Shown: piece after piece, positions 8,501-17,521 of the stretch
Layout of the letters: every line of letters begins with the position of its first letter
Numbering within the stretch: position 1 is the stretch's first letter
Assembly: GCA_963575745.1 (NCBI GenBank)
Contig: CAUYUJ010000669.1
Location: 307,501 to 337,500, forward strand
Length of the DNA: 30,000 nt
DNA from: Prorocentrum cordatum
Taxonomy: Eukaryota; Sar; Dinophyceae; Prorocentrales; Prorocentraceae
Direction: 5' to 3'
Program-made: the position numbers and the translations under genes
The notes under the pieces: generated by a model
What the model was told of the DNA's origin: nothing
The model's database searches: none
What the model saw: the letters and a program-made list of their open reading frames with translations, nothing else

Positions 8501-9270
8501 CCGCGACGAGTGCGCGCGGCGTTCCGGCGAACACCGCATTTTGAAAACGATAACCCTGCATCCGTCAAGGGGTCCCTGTCTCTTGCGAATCGCTGGGCCC
8601 GCCCTACCGACACGTCTGGGTGGTCGACAGGGAGGAGTGATTCAAATGGCAGGGGGATGGGGAAGGAGGAAACTGCGCGTCGTCGTTATCGCGCCCAGCA
8701 TTTTACAGCCAGGCGCTCGCAACGAGAGGCAACAAGAAATTCACGTGCACATATCGGGAGCCCCGCGTCGTGCAATTACTGTCCCAGGGCCTGGCGAGGG
8801 CCGCAGGAGGCCGAAAATTGCCCCAACAAGTAATCCGTTTATTTGTTGTTCATGCAAGCATGTCTGGGATCAGCGAACCTTCGGACCATCACCAGGCAAA
8901 CCGAGCATAATGATAAAACATGCCAGATTTGTCCAGAACGCTCTCAAAGCCTCCCAGAGCATTCTTGAAGGGCCGCGGCTCTCGATACATCCTCCAGACC
9001 CGCCAGCTTCCAGAGAGTCCTAAGTTATCCGATTCCAAATTTGCCCACGTCCTGCACTCGTTTTACATTCGTGGCAAAATGCATATCCGAAGGTGCAGCC
9101 TCGCGGGCCAGGCCAGGCCCCTGTGACGCGACCCTGCGGATACGGGGCGTATTGTTCGCAAATGCCCCGCGCGGAACGTATCCGTGTGACCACGTATCCG
9201 TGAGCTCGCGCCCCAGAGTCCAGACCGCGAGAAGGCGCAGATATGCATAATTATGTTCGCCTATCGTGAG
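8501..9270. other. No gene recognised
   Basis: Frames up to 288 codons enter from the microsatellite but lose any protein-like character afterwards. CGTATCCG-like words recur at 9138-9205, twice within ACGTATCCGTGTGACCACG. Nothing else stands out. Confidence 0.5.
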
Positions 9271-9273
9271 CAC

Positions 9274-9425
9274 ATGGGGGGGAGGAGGAGGAGGAGGAGG
9301 AGGAGGAGGAGGAGAGGAGGGGGGAGGAGGAGGAGGAAGAGGAGGAGGAGGAAGAAGAGGAGGAGGAGGGAGGAGGGAGGAGGGAGGAGGGAGGAAGAGT
9401 ATGAGGAGGGAGGAGGGAGTGGGCG
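9274..9425. repeat. GGA/GGAGGGA microsatellite
   Basis: Purine tract of GGA units, ending in GGGAGGA heptamers at 9366-9400. Gly/Arg-rich frames are artefacts. Confidence 0.9.
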
Positions 9426-9784
9426 TGGATGTGGCTATCTTCGCCGCTCGTGGCGCAGTACCCTCGACCCTCGCGAGCTAGAGGTCCCCTCTCCCCGCCA
9501 CAGGCGCCCTGGCCTTCCCGGCGCCCGGCGCGGGCGCGGACGTGGCGTGCAGGCCGGCCGGCCTGACGCCCATCGTGGTCGAGGTCCCGGCCGCGCTGAG
9601 GAGCGGGCGCCTTTATGATCTCCGACGATCAGATTTTTTCAATCCTCGGCGGCGAAAGAGGGGGGAAGTGAGAGGGCCAATGCCTTTTTGAGAAGGTTCG
9701 AAAGCCCCCCGGCCTTCTGAGAAGTTGTCTAAGCCTTCCCCGAAGACAAAGAAAATCCTTTACGCTTCGCGTATCCCCACCAGC
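9426..9784. other. No gene recognised
   Basis: GC-rich sequence with no domain. TTCTGAGAAG-like words near 9685-9730 give weak local repetition. Confidence 0.45.
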
Positions 9785-10019
9785 CCATCTCATATCAGCA
9801 CGTCTTGCGAAGCATGCCGACAGTCGTGTTTATCAGGCGTGTGTCCCCGTGGCCCCGCATATCGCCCCTGTCCTTCCTTCGTCCCGCCTCCTTGTGCATC
9901 CTTTTTGCGGGGGGAGCGGGAGTTTGGGGGGAGCGGGAGAAAGACGAGGCGCAGGAGGAGGGAGAGAAAGCGGTGGGAGGCAAGAGGGACTTAGCGGAGA
10001 CGACGACCTCAGGAATGAT

Positions 10020-10212
10020 CGGAACATCGACGACGCACCCGACGACGACGACGATGTCGACCGCAAGGTCGGCGACGATCACAACCGCGACGACGACGAC
10101 GACGACGTCGACGACGACGACGACGACGAGGAAGGCGGCGGCGACGACGACGACGACGATGACGACGACGACGTCGGCGACGACGACGACGACGAGGACG
10201 ACGACGACTGGT
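10020..10212. repeat. GAC microsatellite
   Basis: Imperfect GAC units with CGTC interruptions; core of composite copy 1. Confidence 0.9.
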
Positions 10213-10338
10213 GGGCGTCGTTGGGTGCCGTCGTTGTGTGAGTCGGAGGAGGTGGAGGGAGTGAAGGAGTTGGGAGGCAAGACAGAGGGCAGTCGTCGTC
10301 GAATCCAGCGATCTTTCCCGTCCAGTGTCGTCGTTGTT

Positions 10339-10387
10339 GCCATATTGGCTCACAGTATGTCAGTGTGGCTGTGAGCTTTGCTCCGCC
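10339..10387 (+). other. SL-like / GTGAGCTT element, copy 1
   Basis: GCCATATTGGCTCACAG at 10339-10355 resembles the SL core GCCATTTTGGCTCAAG (one substitution, one inserted C). A 15-nt spacer leads to GTGAGCTTTGCTCCGCC at 10371-10387. The same layout recurs three more times in this window. Confidence 0.6.
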
Positions 10388-10429
10388 CACGATCACGCGT
10401 GTTTCAGTATGCCAGCAACATATATGGTA

Positions 10430-10502
10430 TATCTATTGTGTGTAGACGTGCATGTATATATAGTCAGATGTATATTTATGTCGGTATACATACGTATACA
10501 TT

Positions 10503-10535
<33 letters not shown>

Positions 10536-10558
10536 ATGTATACATGTATATATATAGT
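10430..10558. repeat. TA/ATATACATA microsatellite
   Basis: AT-rich island of TATATA and ACATATATA words in otherwise GC-rich DNA, closing with a pure TA run at 10503-10520. It can fold on itself. Confidence 0.85.
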
Positions 10559-10989
10559 ACGGTCGCAGTTGAGAGTCCATGGTGGGCGGGGGGGTCTGGC
10601 CCGCGGCCCAGGGCGGGGCCCGGGACTCGTGGACGGGACCCAGGGCCTCATCATCGTAGGATGCTCATCATTACCCTCATCGCTATGATGCGGGGGGAGG
10701 AGGAGGACAGTTACCAACTGCGCGTTGGCGACGCCGCCGCCCCCCCACGCCCGCCGGCGCCCCCGCAGTGCGGCTGCGGGAGGAACTGGGCCTCAATTCG
10801 TCCTGAGGCGGCCTGGGGGAATGTTTCAGCTTTGGCGTCTGGGATAGACGCCCGAGCGGTCCACTTTTTTGGGGGGGCTGGCGGTTCACGGGGGGCGAGG
10901 TGACCACCATCACCCCCCTTGCCGCGTCCGCCCTCTCTCGACGACGATGACGACGATTGCCCGCGTTCTGGCTGAAGGGCGGGCGTCGC
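10559..10989. other. No gene recognised
   Basis: GC-rich sequence between the two composite repeat copies; no domain or RNA gene seen. Confidence 0.5.
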
Positions 10990-11166
10990 AGCTCATCTCA
11001 CAGCAGCAACTCTCGCGAAGCATGCCGACCGTGGTGTTTGTCAAGCGTGTGTCCGCAGGGCCCCTTCTATCGCCCCTGTTCCTCCTTCCTCCCGCCTCGG
11101 TGTGCATTTTCTTTGCGGGGGGGGGCGGGGGAAGGACGAGGCGAAGGAGCAGGGAGAGAAAGCGCT

Positions 11167-11528
11167 CCTCGTGGTTTGAGTCGTTGGGGGTGCCTTGCCT
11201 GGTCTGAGTCGTTCGGGCCCTTCTTCCTGGTGTGAGTCGTTCGGGGTCTTCGTGGTGTGAGTCGTTCGGGCTCCTCGTCCTGGTGTGAGTCGTTCGGGCT
11301 TCACGTGGTGTGTGTTGTTCGGGCCCGTCCTTTTGGTGTGAGCCGTTCGGGCCCCTCCTCCCTGTGTGAGTCGTTCGGGGCATCGTGGTGTGAGTCGTTC
11401 GGGGCCCGCGTCGTGGTGTGAGTCCTTCGGGCTCGTCGTGGTGGTGTCAGTCGTTCGGGCGCCTCGTCCTGGTGTGAGTGGTTCGGGCCCCTCCTTGTGG
11501 TGCCAGTCATTCGGCCTTTCCGTGGTGT
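11167..11528 (+). repeat. GTGTGAGTCGTTCGGG array A (25/28-bp units)
   Basis: About 13 units. The core GTGTGAGTCGTTCGGGC is followed by 8 or 11 variable bases, giving units of 25 bp (for example ending GTCTTCGTGGT) or 28 bp (ending CTCCTCGTCCTGGT), often alternating. Both lengths shift the frame by one, so three units pass through all frames, which explains the repetitive open frames on the minus strand. Confidence 0.9.
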
Positions 11529-11534
11529 GAGGCA

Positions 11535-11662
11535 GAGCAGCAGTAGTACGATGAGTAGTAGCAGCAGTAGTTGTAGGAGACTTCCTAGTAGGAGTAGAAG
11601 TAGTAGTGGGAGTAGTCACAGTAGGAGACGTCGTAGTAGTCGGAGTAGTAGTCGTTGTAGTA
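11535..11662. repeat. AGT/GTAGTAG-rich tract
   Basis: AGTAGTAGCAGCAGTAG and related words with GGAGTAGTAG; low complexity between array A and the composite tail. Confidence 0.75.
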
Positions 11663-11723
11663 CATGACTGAGGGTCGACGTCGTCGAAACCAGCGATCTT
11701 TCCCGACCAGCGTTGTTGTCCTT

Positions 11724-11772
11724 GCTACTCTGGCCTTTAGTATTGGAGTGTGGCTGTGAGCTTCGCTCCGCC
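11724..11772 (+). other. SL-like / GTGAGCTT element, copy 2
   Basis: GCTACTCTGGCCTTTAG (11724-11740, the most diverged SL-like copy), a 15-nt spacer, then GTGAGCTTCGCTCCGCC at 11756-11772. Confidence 0.5.
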
Positions 11773-12298
11773 TATTTGTAACGCACGCGCTTCCTGTGTT
11801 TCTGGCACGAGGTGGCTCGCGTGCACAAATGCTGCACGTAGCCGAGCACCGCTACGAGATCTTCATTTTTGCATCTCCTGTGGGTGCCATTCTTCTCCAG
11901 TCGCCCCGCGTTCGTGTCAGCAGGTCGCCGCGGCGGTTAGCGCTCGGTGACCTGCAGGCACGGCGGTGAGCGCGACATGTCTCAGAGACTGGCTACTCTT
12001 GAGAGCTTCATGGCAAAATCCATCGTCATTGCGACAGCAGAGCATTGATTTCCCTTCACATCTATACACGCATGTATCCAATACAGAAGCACGCAGAAAT
12101 CGACGGCGGTCCGACACACATCACGAATGCACAGAAAGACATGCACAGAAGTTTAACGTTGTCCTTTGCCTCTTCCCAGCGTCCAGGGGCCTGGGGTCTA
12201 GTTCTCTGGTGTTGCAGGTGTTCCGAGTGTCAGGGGATAGTATCATACACAGTTGTCCTTTTGTGCAGTTCTAGATAACTTCCAAGGTTCCCACAGAT
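11773..12298. other. No gene recognised; one imperfect hairpin
   Basis: GCAGGTCGCC at 11920-11929 pairs with GGTGACCTGC at 11946-11955 with one G-T mismatch, leaving a 16-nt loop. The remaining sequence, including frames near 11966-12278, has no recognisable product. Confidence 0.45.
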
Positions 12299-12491
12299 GA
12301 CTCGATCGGGTTTTCCGCGGCGCGAGCAGTTCGGGCTACTGGCACTGGTGGGGGTCGGTGGGGCCTTTTCCGTGTGTGTGACACGTCCAGGATCGCCGTG
12401 CAAGGAGTCGTGGCCTTTGGTAGAATTGAAATTGGTCGTCTCGCTCTTGGTCTTCTCCCTCTTTTTCCTTCTTAGATTTTTGTCGTGCGGT

Positions 12492-12513
12492 CACGCAGGT
12501 TTTCACCTGCGTG
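12492..12513. other. Perfect 9-bp hairpin
   Basis: CACGCAGGT, loop TTTC, ACCTGCGTG. The same hairpin persists in the second duplicate (about 13010-13028) with one stem mismatch. No T-run follows, so it is not a simple terminator. Confidence 0.8.
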
Positions 12514-12575
12514 GTTCGGGCCAGTGCCGAAAGCTACGGAGCGCCCAGGAGTGCCCCGGCGTTGTCGTCGCTGTT

Positions 12576-12624
12576 GCCACTTTGGCGCACAGCATTGCTG
12601 TTCGGCCGTGAGCTTAGCTCCGCC
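12576..12624 (+). other. SL-like / GTGAGCTT element, copy 3
   Basis: GCCACTTTGGCGCACAG, a 15-nt spacer, GTGAGCTTAGCTCCGCC followed by CATGAGCAC. Confidence 0.6.
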
Positions 12625-12815
12625 CATGAGCACAAGATCCTTTGTCTAGGTTTCCTTGCTGTCGGCATGGGGAGGTGCTGGTACGCCCTGATACTTTGCC
12701 TTGCATAAGGGGCCCTTTGGAGCGAGGAGGGCGAGGAGTTGTTCAGGCTCGTCGTGGTGTCCGTCGTGCAGGCCCGTCGCCCTGGTGCGAGTCGTTTGGG
12801 TTTGTGCGTGTGTGT

Positions 12816-13238
12816 GACTCGATCGGGCTTCTCGCGGCGTGAGCAGTTCGGGCTATTGGGGCTAGTGGGAGTCGATCGGGCCTTTCCGTGTATGTGAGAC
12901 GTTCGGGATCGTCCTGCAAGGAGTCGTGACCCCTGGTAGAACTGAAATGAGTCGTTCCGCTCTTCGTATTCGTCCTCGTTTTCCTTCTCGGAAGTCTTGT
13001 CGTGGGCTGACGCAGGTTTTCACGTGCGTGTTTCTGGCCATTTCCGAAGGCTACGGAGCGCCCAGGAGTGCCCCAGCGGTGTCGTTTACTGTAGTCACTT
13101 TGGCTTACCGCATGGCGGTTCGGCTGTGAGCTTAGCTCCGCCCATGAGCACGAGCCTTTTTCTCAAGGTTTCCTTGCTGTCGGCATGGAGAGGCGCTGGT
13201 CCGCCCTGTTAATTTGGAGCGAAGAGGGCGAGGAGTCG
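12816..13238 (+). repeat. 440-bp duplicated block, copy 2
   Basis: Direct duplicate of 12299-12740, separated from it by about 75 bp containing GTCGTTTGGG-type array units. Divergence is spread along the block. Confidence 0.85.
13094..13142 (+). other. SL-like / GTGAGCTT element, copy 4
   Basis: GTCACTTTGGCTTACCG, preceded by CTGTA much as the SL has CCGTA, then a 15-nt spacer and GTGAGCTTAGCTCCGCC at 13126-13142, followed by CATGAGCAC as in copy 3. Confidence 0.55.
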
Positions 13239-14163
13239 GTGATCATGCTCTTTGCGGTGGCAAGTTCCGGTCGTCGCCGTACTGCCGTCGCCCAGCAGAC
13301 ATGGCGGAGTGTTTGCCGCTAGAGCTAGTTCTGCACCTTCACCGGCACGCCGCCAGAGCACTGGTGTTCACGAGGTAGGCTGTTGCGGTCACAGTCGCCC
13401 GCATTACGAAGAAGCCGATGCAGGATAGCAGCGGTGACCTCAATTGCATGAGGAAGCTCCTCGCTCAGGTAGCCACGAATTTGTATTTCCATGTGTGCAG
13501 CGCGACCCCGTTCACCGACGAAGACGCCTATTGGCGCGTAGATTTCGTGGGCGACGGTGCAACTGCGCAGCATCGCATGGCGGGGATGCTAAGTACGCTG
13601 GAGTGTCGAACATGGGCATCCAGGGCAATGCGCGTAGCGCAGGTTTTTGAGATTCTGTCATTGCTCACCCTCACGTGAGCCCATTTAGTTGGAAGCAGCT
13701 TTTTGGAGCGGATCGCTCCATGTCGACAGCAGCGCCGAGACATGATCATGCTATTCGTATCAAGCGCAGTGGACCATGAGCAGCCCTCCCTTGTCGGCGG
13801 CATCGTTTTTCTCGCACGAGCTTGCACTGAAGGATTTGGTGTATGTCGCTGTGACGATGGCGCCTCTCTCGCGCCGCAATTCGGCAGGTCCGTTTGGTTC
13901 TTCGCGTGGGTGCGTTGGGTGAAGTGGTCCAGCTGAGTTCCAGGCGCTAGGTCTCACTGGAATGGATGACTGGGTCACCCATTCCGACCAGATAATCATC
14001 TTCGTCGTACCTCTGCAACATCTGTGCGACGCGGATTGCCAGTTTTTCCTCGGCGGATGCGTTTTCAACCCCAGGCGGTCTGCTACGGAATTGCCGAAGC
14101 AAGAGCGTTGTTGGTGCCTAGCAGTGATGTTGCTCGGGGACCCCGACGGCGGCGGCATGGCAA
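13239..14163. other. No gene recognised
   Basis: Short frames on both strands (for example 13418-13678 on + and 13760-14386 on minus) show no family motif. The minus frame enters a triplet repeat at its 5' part, which inflates its length. Confidence 0.45.
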
Positions 14164-14330
14164 CGTCGAAAGCGGCGACGACGGGCGCGTCGAAAGCGGC
14201 GACGACGGGCGCGACCACGGCAGCGACACCGACGATGACCGTTTGACGACGTCCACGGCGACGACGACGACGTCCACGACCACCGCGGCGACGCCGTTGC
14301 CGAAGACCACGACGACACAGAGAGAAGGTT
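14164..14330. repeat. 24-bp tandem duplication and GACGAC tract
   Basis: CGTCGAAAGCGGCGACGACG occurs at 14164 and again at 14188 (period 24). GACGACGTCCACGG-type triplets follow up to about 14320, just before the OB-fold gene. Confidence 0.75.
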
Positions 14331-14354
14331 TTCGCTCGTGATGCCGCGTCGGCA

Positions 14355-15800
14355 ATGAGGCCAGAATTGTTGGAGTTGCTGGACAAGAATTTGTGGTTAG
14401 CTTGGGATGAGATGGCTGAAGTTGTCGAACTCAGTGGAGCGGACGCTCATGATATCTTCAGAGAGTTTTTGGAAGAGGACTACTTTCGCATTGTGCTCGA
14501 GACGTGCGGTGCGAATGCGCACCAGACCGCGGGGACTGGCTTAGGCGCGCCTGCGACGTTTCGGCCGTTGGTGGACCCGGGGTTTGGAGTCTCCGCAGAC
14601 GAAGCAGCGGAGCGTAAAACACTCCTCTTGAAGGCATCCGCGGCTGATCACAGTTTCGCCGTGACGGGAGTCACGGAGCAATACAGCCAATTTGTGCAAT
14701 CGCGCACGGCCAAGCAGAGAAAAATGCTACCATCGGAGCCACCAGAAACATTTGCGGCATCTCGGTACTACATGTTATTGCGGAAAAGCGTATCGGAGGT
14801 TCGTCCTGGGGACTCTGTTCTCCGACGCGCCGAGGAGAGCGCCGTGGCCCATGAGTCCACGCAACTCTCGGATGGGACGTCGACTTCTGCTTTGTCTGGC
14901 ATCGATTTGACCCTCTCAGGGCAGGCGTTCGGTCCGACATCGTCGGCGTCCGAAGAGATATTTCACAAATCTGCGCTGGCAATTCTCCAGTCTTCCGAGG
15001 AGGGTGGCAGGTGTCATTGCCAGGGCGTTGTAATTGTATGCGACAGTAATCGTCGCGATGTACATTACGCGGAGGGTTCTCCGCGGAAGCGGAAGGATCC
15101 GTCTTCGGAAAGGAAGGCGGCCGACGTGGTCATGGTGGACAAGACGGGGCCCATTTGCGCGTGCCTATGGGGTGACGCCGCTGAAGATATCTGCAGCATC
15201 TGGCGCGCTGTACAGGAGCGTCGCCATCGGGGCGACGCTGCTCCGTGCGTCGTAGACCTGTCCAAGGTTCGCATCCAGGGAGCGGGGAAGAACAATTGGA
15301 ATGGGGAGTTGCTGACGCGGATTCGTATGTTGACGTCCATCGAAGCTGTTGGCGGGGAGCTGGGCACGACAGCGCAGGTTCTGTCTGCTCCGACGTCGGA
15401 GAATCTCATCCAGATGAGGTATGCGGTTCCTCCTTCGGATTGTTGCGTTTCCGTCTTTCGTTCGCTCCGCAACAAATTAAACCCTCCATTCCGGTTGTCG
15501 GTCAAAGGTAAAGTGATGGATCTGCAATCGTTGGAGATGTCACAAGGGGGGAACGCGAAACTGATATTCGATATAGTGGACAACAGTGGTCTGTACTTCA
15601 CTTGCTGCGCCGTGAAGCACAATGCGGAGTCCCAGGCGCTGCGGAACTTCCAGGACGTCGCGGTCTACTACGGCACAGGCCGCGCGGCCATTGGAAATTC
15701 CAAGGGCATGCTTTATCTTTTGAAGGATGCGATGATCATCCCTATCGGCCAGCCTGCTATGTTGGGCACCGCGAAAACCGAGCAGCTTACTATTCAGTGA
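14355..15800 (+). CDS. Double OB-fold (RPA1-like) nucleic-acid-binding protein
   Basis: An intact 481-codon frame with no repeats. Residues 1-210 are unrecognised and helix-rich. Residues about 221-330 (VVMVDKTGPICACLWGDAAE, then VVDLSKVRIQ) and 378-466 (FRLSVKGKVMDLQSLEMSQ, LIFDIVDNSGLYFTCCAVKH, VYYGTGRAAIG) have the strand-turn pattern of OB-folds as in replication protein A large subunit. I recall this as an expanded dinoflagellate family. It probably binds single-stranded DNA or RNA. CRCHCQ at 219-223 is cysteine-rich but not a full zinc site. The start is the first ATG of the conserved-looking frame; an upstream exon cannot be excluded. An R2-like repeat and an array follow. Intact length and mixed codon use suggest a real or recently active gene, or cargo of a mobile element. 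Confidence 0.8.
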   Translation: MRPELLELLDKNLWLAWDEMAEVVELSGADAHDIFREFLEEDYFRIVLETCGANAHQTAGTGLGAPATFRPLVDPGFGVSADEAAERKTLLLKASAADHSFAVTGVTEQYSQFVQSRTAKQRKMLPSEPPETFAASRYYMLLRKSVSEVRPGDSVLRRAEESAVAHESTQLSDGTSTSALSGIDLTLSGQAFGPTSSASEEIFHKSALAILQSSEEGGRCHCQGVVIVCDSNRRDVHYAEGSPRKRKDPSSERKAADVVMVDKTGPICACLWGDAAEDICSIWRAVQERRHRGDAAPCVVDLSKVRIQGAGKNNWNGELLTRIRMLTSIEAVGGELGTTAQVLSAPTSENLIQMRYAVPPSDCCVSVFRSLRNKLNPPFRLSVKGKVMDLQSLEMSQGGNAKLIFDIVDNSGLYFTCCAVKHNAESQALRNFQDVAVYYGTGRAAIGNSKGMLYLLKDAMIIPIGQPAMLGTAKTEQLTIQ

Positions 15801-15904
15801 CATGGGGGTATCATGCAGTGGGCTCAGGTGGTGCATGATGTTTCTTCCAGTAGTGGTGATGTGAATATGTACCGCGGAGGATCTGACGCGTCTATACGTG
15901 ACTA

Positions 15905-16270
15905 CTACTTTTTTACAGAGAGGTTGGACATTGGATGTTGCGTCAAAGGGGACCGTGGATGCTGTATTCACGGCGTGGGCATCGGCATGTGGCCAATGGT
16001 GGGCATGCCTGTACTCAGATTCGGAGGCGCTTCGAGTGAGCTCCAGAACAGGACACAACATCCCGCTGGCGGGACTCGTACTGCGATCTGGCTGGACTCC
16101 GTACTTGGGATCTTTGGGTTCTGGTTACTATACTATGTGATGGTGCTGGTTACCCCTCCGGAAGTGATGGTGGTGGTGATTCTTCTCAGTAAAGATTCAT
16201 TGGTGGGTGTAGTTTGCGGCACAGCACTGAATCAGTGCTGGGTGATATTGCTGCTCGTGGACTCCTGATC
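15905..16270 (+). repeat. R2-like 3'-flank repeat (diverged copy)
   Basis: GAGGTTGGACATTGGATGTTGCG near 15920 and ACTATGTGATGGTGCTGGTTA near 16132 align with words of the clearer R2 copies at 23410 and 29634. It follows the OB-fold gene and precedes array C, as the other copies follow genes and precede arrays. The homology is patchy. Confidence 0.45.
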
Positions 16271-16429
16271 TATCTACACGCTGTCTGAGCGCCTGAGCAG
16301 TTCGGCCCGTGCAAACACATGCGTGTTCCCTTCATAGTCCTGCCCGTCTGCCTCTGCCTCGTTAGAATCGTTTGAGTCAGTCTGTGAGATTTCTCCTTTC
16401 TCGGGCTCTGCTCCTCTCGTCCTTCCTGG

Positions 16430-16800
16430 CGTGAGTCCTTCAGGTACCTCCTTGTGTGTCAGTCGTTCGGGCTCTTCGTGGTGTGAATCGTTCGGGCTCG
16501 TCGTCCTGCTGTGCGTCGTTTGGGTCCCTCCTTGTGTATGAGTCGTTCGGGGTCCTCGTGGTGTGAATCGTTCGGGCGCTTCGTCCCGGTGTGAATCGTT
16601 CGGGCGCCTCCTTGCGCGTGGGTTGTTCGGGCTCCATGAGATGTGAATCGTTCGGACCCGTCGTTCTGGTGTGAGTCGTTGGGGCCCGTCCTGGTGGGTG
16701 AGTCGTTCGGGCTTCTCGTGGTGTGAGTCGTGGGTGCCTGTTGTCTTTATGTGAGGCGTTCGGGCTTTTCCTTCTGGTGAAAGTCGTTCGGGCTCTTCCC
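16430..16800 (+). repeat. GTGTGAGTCGTTCGGG array C
   Basis: About 14 units of the 25/28-bp type, with variants GTGTGAATCGTTCGGGC and GTGTGAGTCGTTGGGGC. Looser relatives occur from 16280. Confidence 0.88.
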
Positions 16801-16914
16801 TTCACTGCCCTGGCGTTGTCTTGGTGTTGGAGCCGGTTCCTGTTATCTCGTCTTCGCTGGTTCTTCCGATGTAACCTGTGCTGTTTCCGTCCCCCCTCTG
16901 CCCCCTCCATCTTA

Positions 16915-17521
16915 TCCATGTAGCGGAGAGCGGAAGAAAAGAACTGACTAACTCAATCGGACGAGCTCAAGGCTCGAACCATCCTCCAGTCCGCGTTGCT
17001 TCCGCCGTCCGCACGGGGCTCCCCCTTTTCGGGCCTGGGGGTGGAGGAAATGTTCAAGTGGCGTGGTGAGTATGTTTGCGTGTGTGTGCTTGTGTGTGTG
17101 TTGGTGTGTGAGCGTGCGTCTAAGAATATCAGCGGAGGAAGCGTCCTTATCTCCCGCCATCCAATCCACTTCTCTCCGCTCCCTTCGCCCATGCCTCACC
17201 CCTCCTCCCAGGGGCGCGGAAGAAACAAACTTGCCAGCTCGATCATCCGGGCTCAGGGCCCGAAAGATTTTCGACTCCGTTTGACCCAGGGGGCTCCCCC
17301 TCGATACCCTGGCGTAAATGCAGAGGAAATGGTGCCCGTGCGTGGGTAAGTGTAATATCAACGATGCCTTTCTTTCCCGCTCTCTCATCCCGCCCGTCCC
17401 TTGCCCTCCTGTCGGTTCCCCCTCTACGCTGGAGAGCGAAGAAAAGGACCCCATCGAGCCCAGGGCTCGAGCAATCCTGCAGTTTTCGCGTGGCCCCGCC
17501 ACGGCGCTATGCTCACCATGA
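16915..17521. repeat. Triplicated exon-like unit with pyrimidine tracts and GT-rich donors
   Basis: Three diverged copies begin near 16928, 17213 and 17430. Each has a pyrimidine-rich stretch, then GCGGAAGAAAAG, GCGGAAGAAACAAAC or GCGAAGAAAAGG, then GAGCTCAAGGCTCGA, GGGCTCAGGGCCCGA or GAGCCCAGGGCTCGA. Copies 1 and 2 end near GGTGAGTATG (17066) and GGTAAGTG (17345), which look like splice donors. The + reading gives GRKELTNSIGRAQG, GRNKLASSIIRAQG and EEKDPIEPRARAI. A minus frame of 214 codons is also open. Coding status is unresolved. Confidence 0.5.
17066..17112. repeat. GT-rich microsatellite
   Basis: GTGTGTGCTTGTGTGTGTGTTGGTGTGTG-type sequence just after the donor-like GGTGAGTATG. Confidence 0.75.

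Larger units (their letters stand above)
9785..10390 (+). repeat. Composite repeat unit, copy 1 (GAC core)
   Basis: The head (TCTTGCGAAGCATGCCGAC near 9803, then GTGTGTCC, TATCGCCCCTGT, TTTGCGGGGGG, GGGAGAGAAAGCG) matches copy 2 at 10990 over about 180 bp. The core here is a GAC microsatellite. The tail carries CCAGCGATCTTTCCC near 10303, an SL-like 17-mer at 10339 and GTGAGCTTTGCTCCGCC at 10371, all shared with copy 2. No open frame is convincingly coding. Confidence 0.78.
10990..11772 (+). repeat. Composite repeat unit, copy 2 (GTGAGTCGTTCGGG core)
   Basis: Same head as copy 1 (TCTCGCGAAGCATGCCGACC near 11010, TATCGCCCCTGTTCC, TTTGCGGGGGGG, GGGAGAGAAAGCG). The core is a different satellite, the 25/28-bp array, plus AGT-rich DNA. 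The tail again has CCAGCGATCTTTCCC (about 11690), an SL-like 17-mer (11724) and GTGAGCTTCGCTCCGCC (11756). Head-to-head period is about 1.2 kb. Confidence 0.78.
12299..12740 (+). repeat. 440-bp duplicated block, copy 1
   Basis: From GACTCGATCGGG to GGCGAGGAGTT this block matches 12816-13238 throughout with substitutions and small indels (offset 517 bp). It contains a hairpin at 12492-12513, CTACGGAGCGCCCAGGAGTG, an SL-like 17-mer at 12576 and GTGAGCTTAGCTCCGCC at 12608. Confidence 0.85.

Noticed and set aside
11167-11528. Regularly spaced repeats resembling a CRISPR array
   Set aside because: The spacers are only 8-11 bases and are themselves repetitive, no cas genes are present, and the genome is eukaryotic. 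It is a satellite.
10910-11619. Long minus-strand frames with PERLTPGRGARTTHT-type repeats (also near 16440, 21609, 24062, 24803, 27964)
   Set aside because: They are the 25/28-bp satellite read in rotating frames. The same peptide words appear in all three frames, so there is no specific coding frame.
12492-12513. Rho-independent terminator
   Set aside because: No T-run follows, and such terminators are not expected in a dinoflagellate nucleus.
13760-14386. 208-codon minus-strand frame
   Set aside because: Its first third is the GACGAC tract read in reverse, the rest shows no family motif, and it overlaps the start of the intact + strand gene.
16940-16985. tRNA-like boxes (TAACTCAATCGG and GGCTCGAACC)
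   Set aside because: The boxes are too close together, no acceptor stem or anticodon arm can be drawn, and the word is part of a triplicated unit with other sequences in the other copies.
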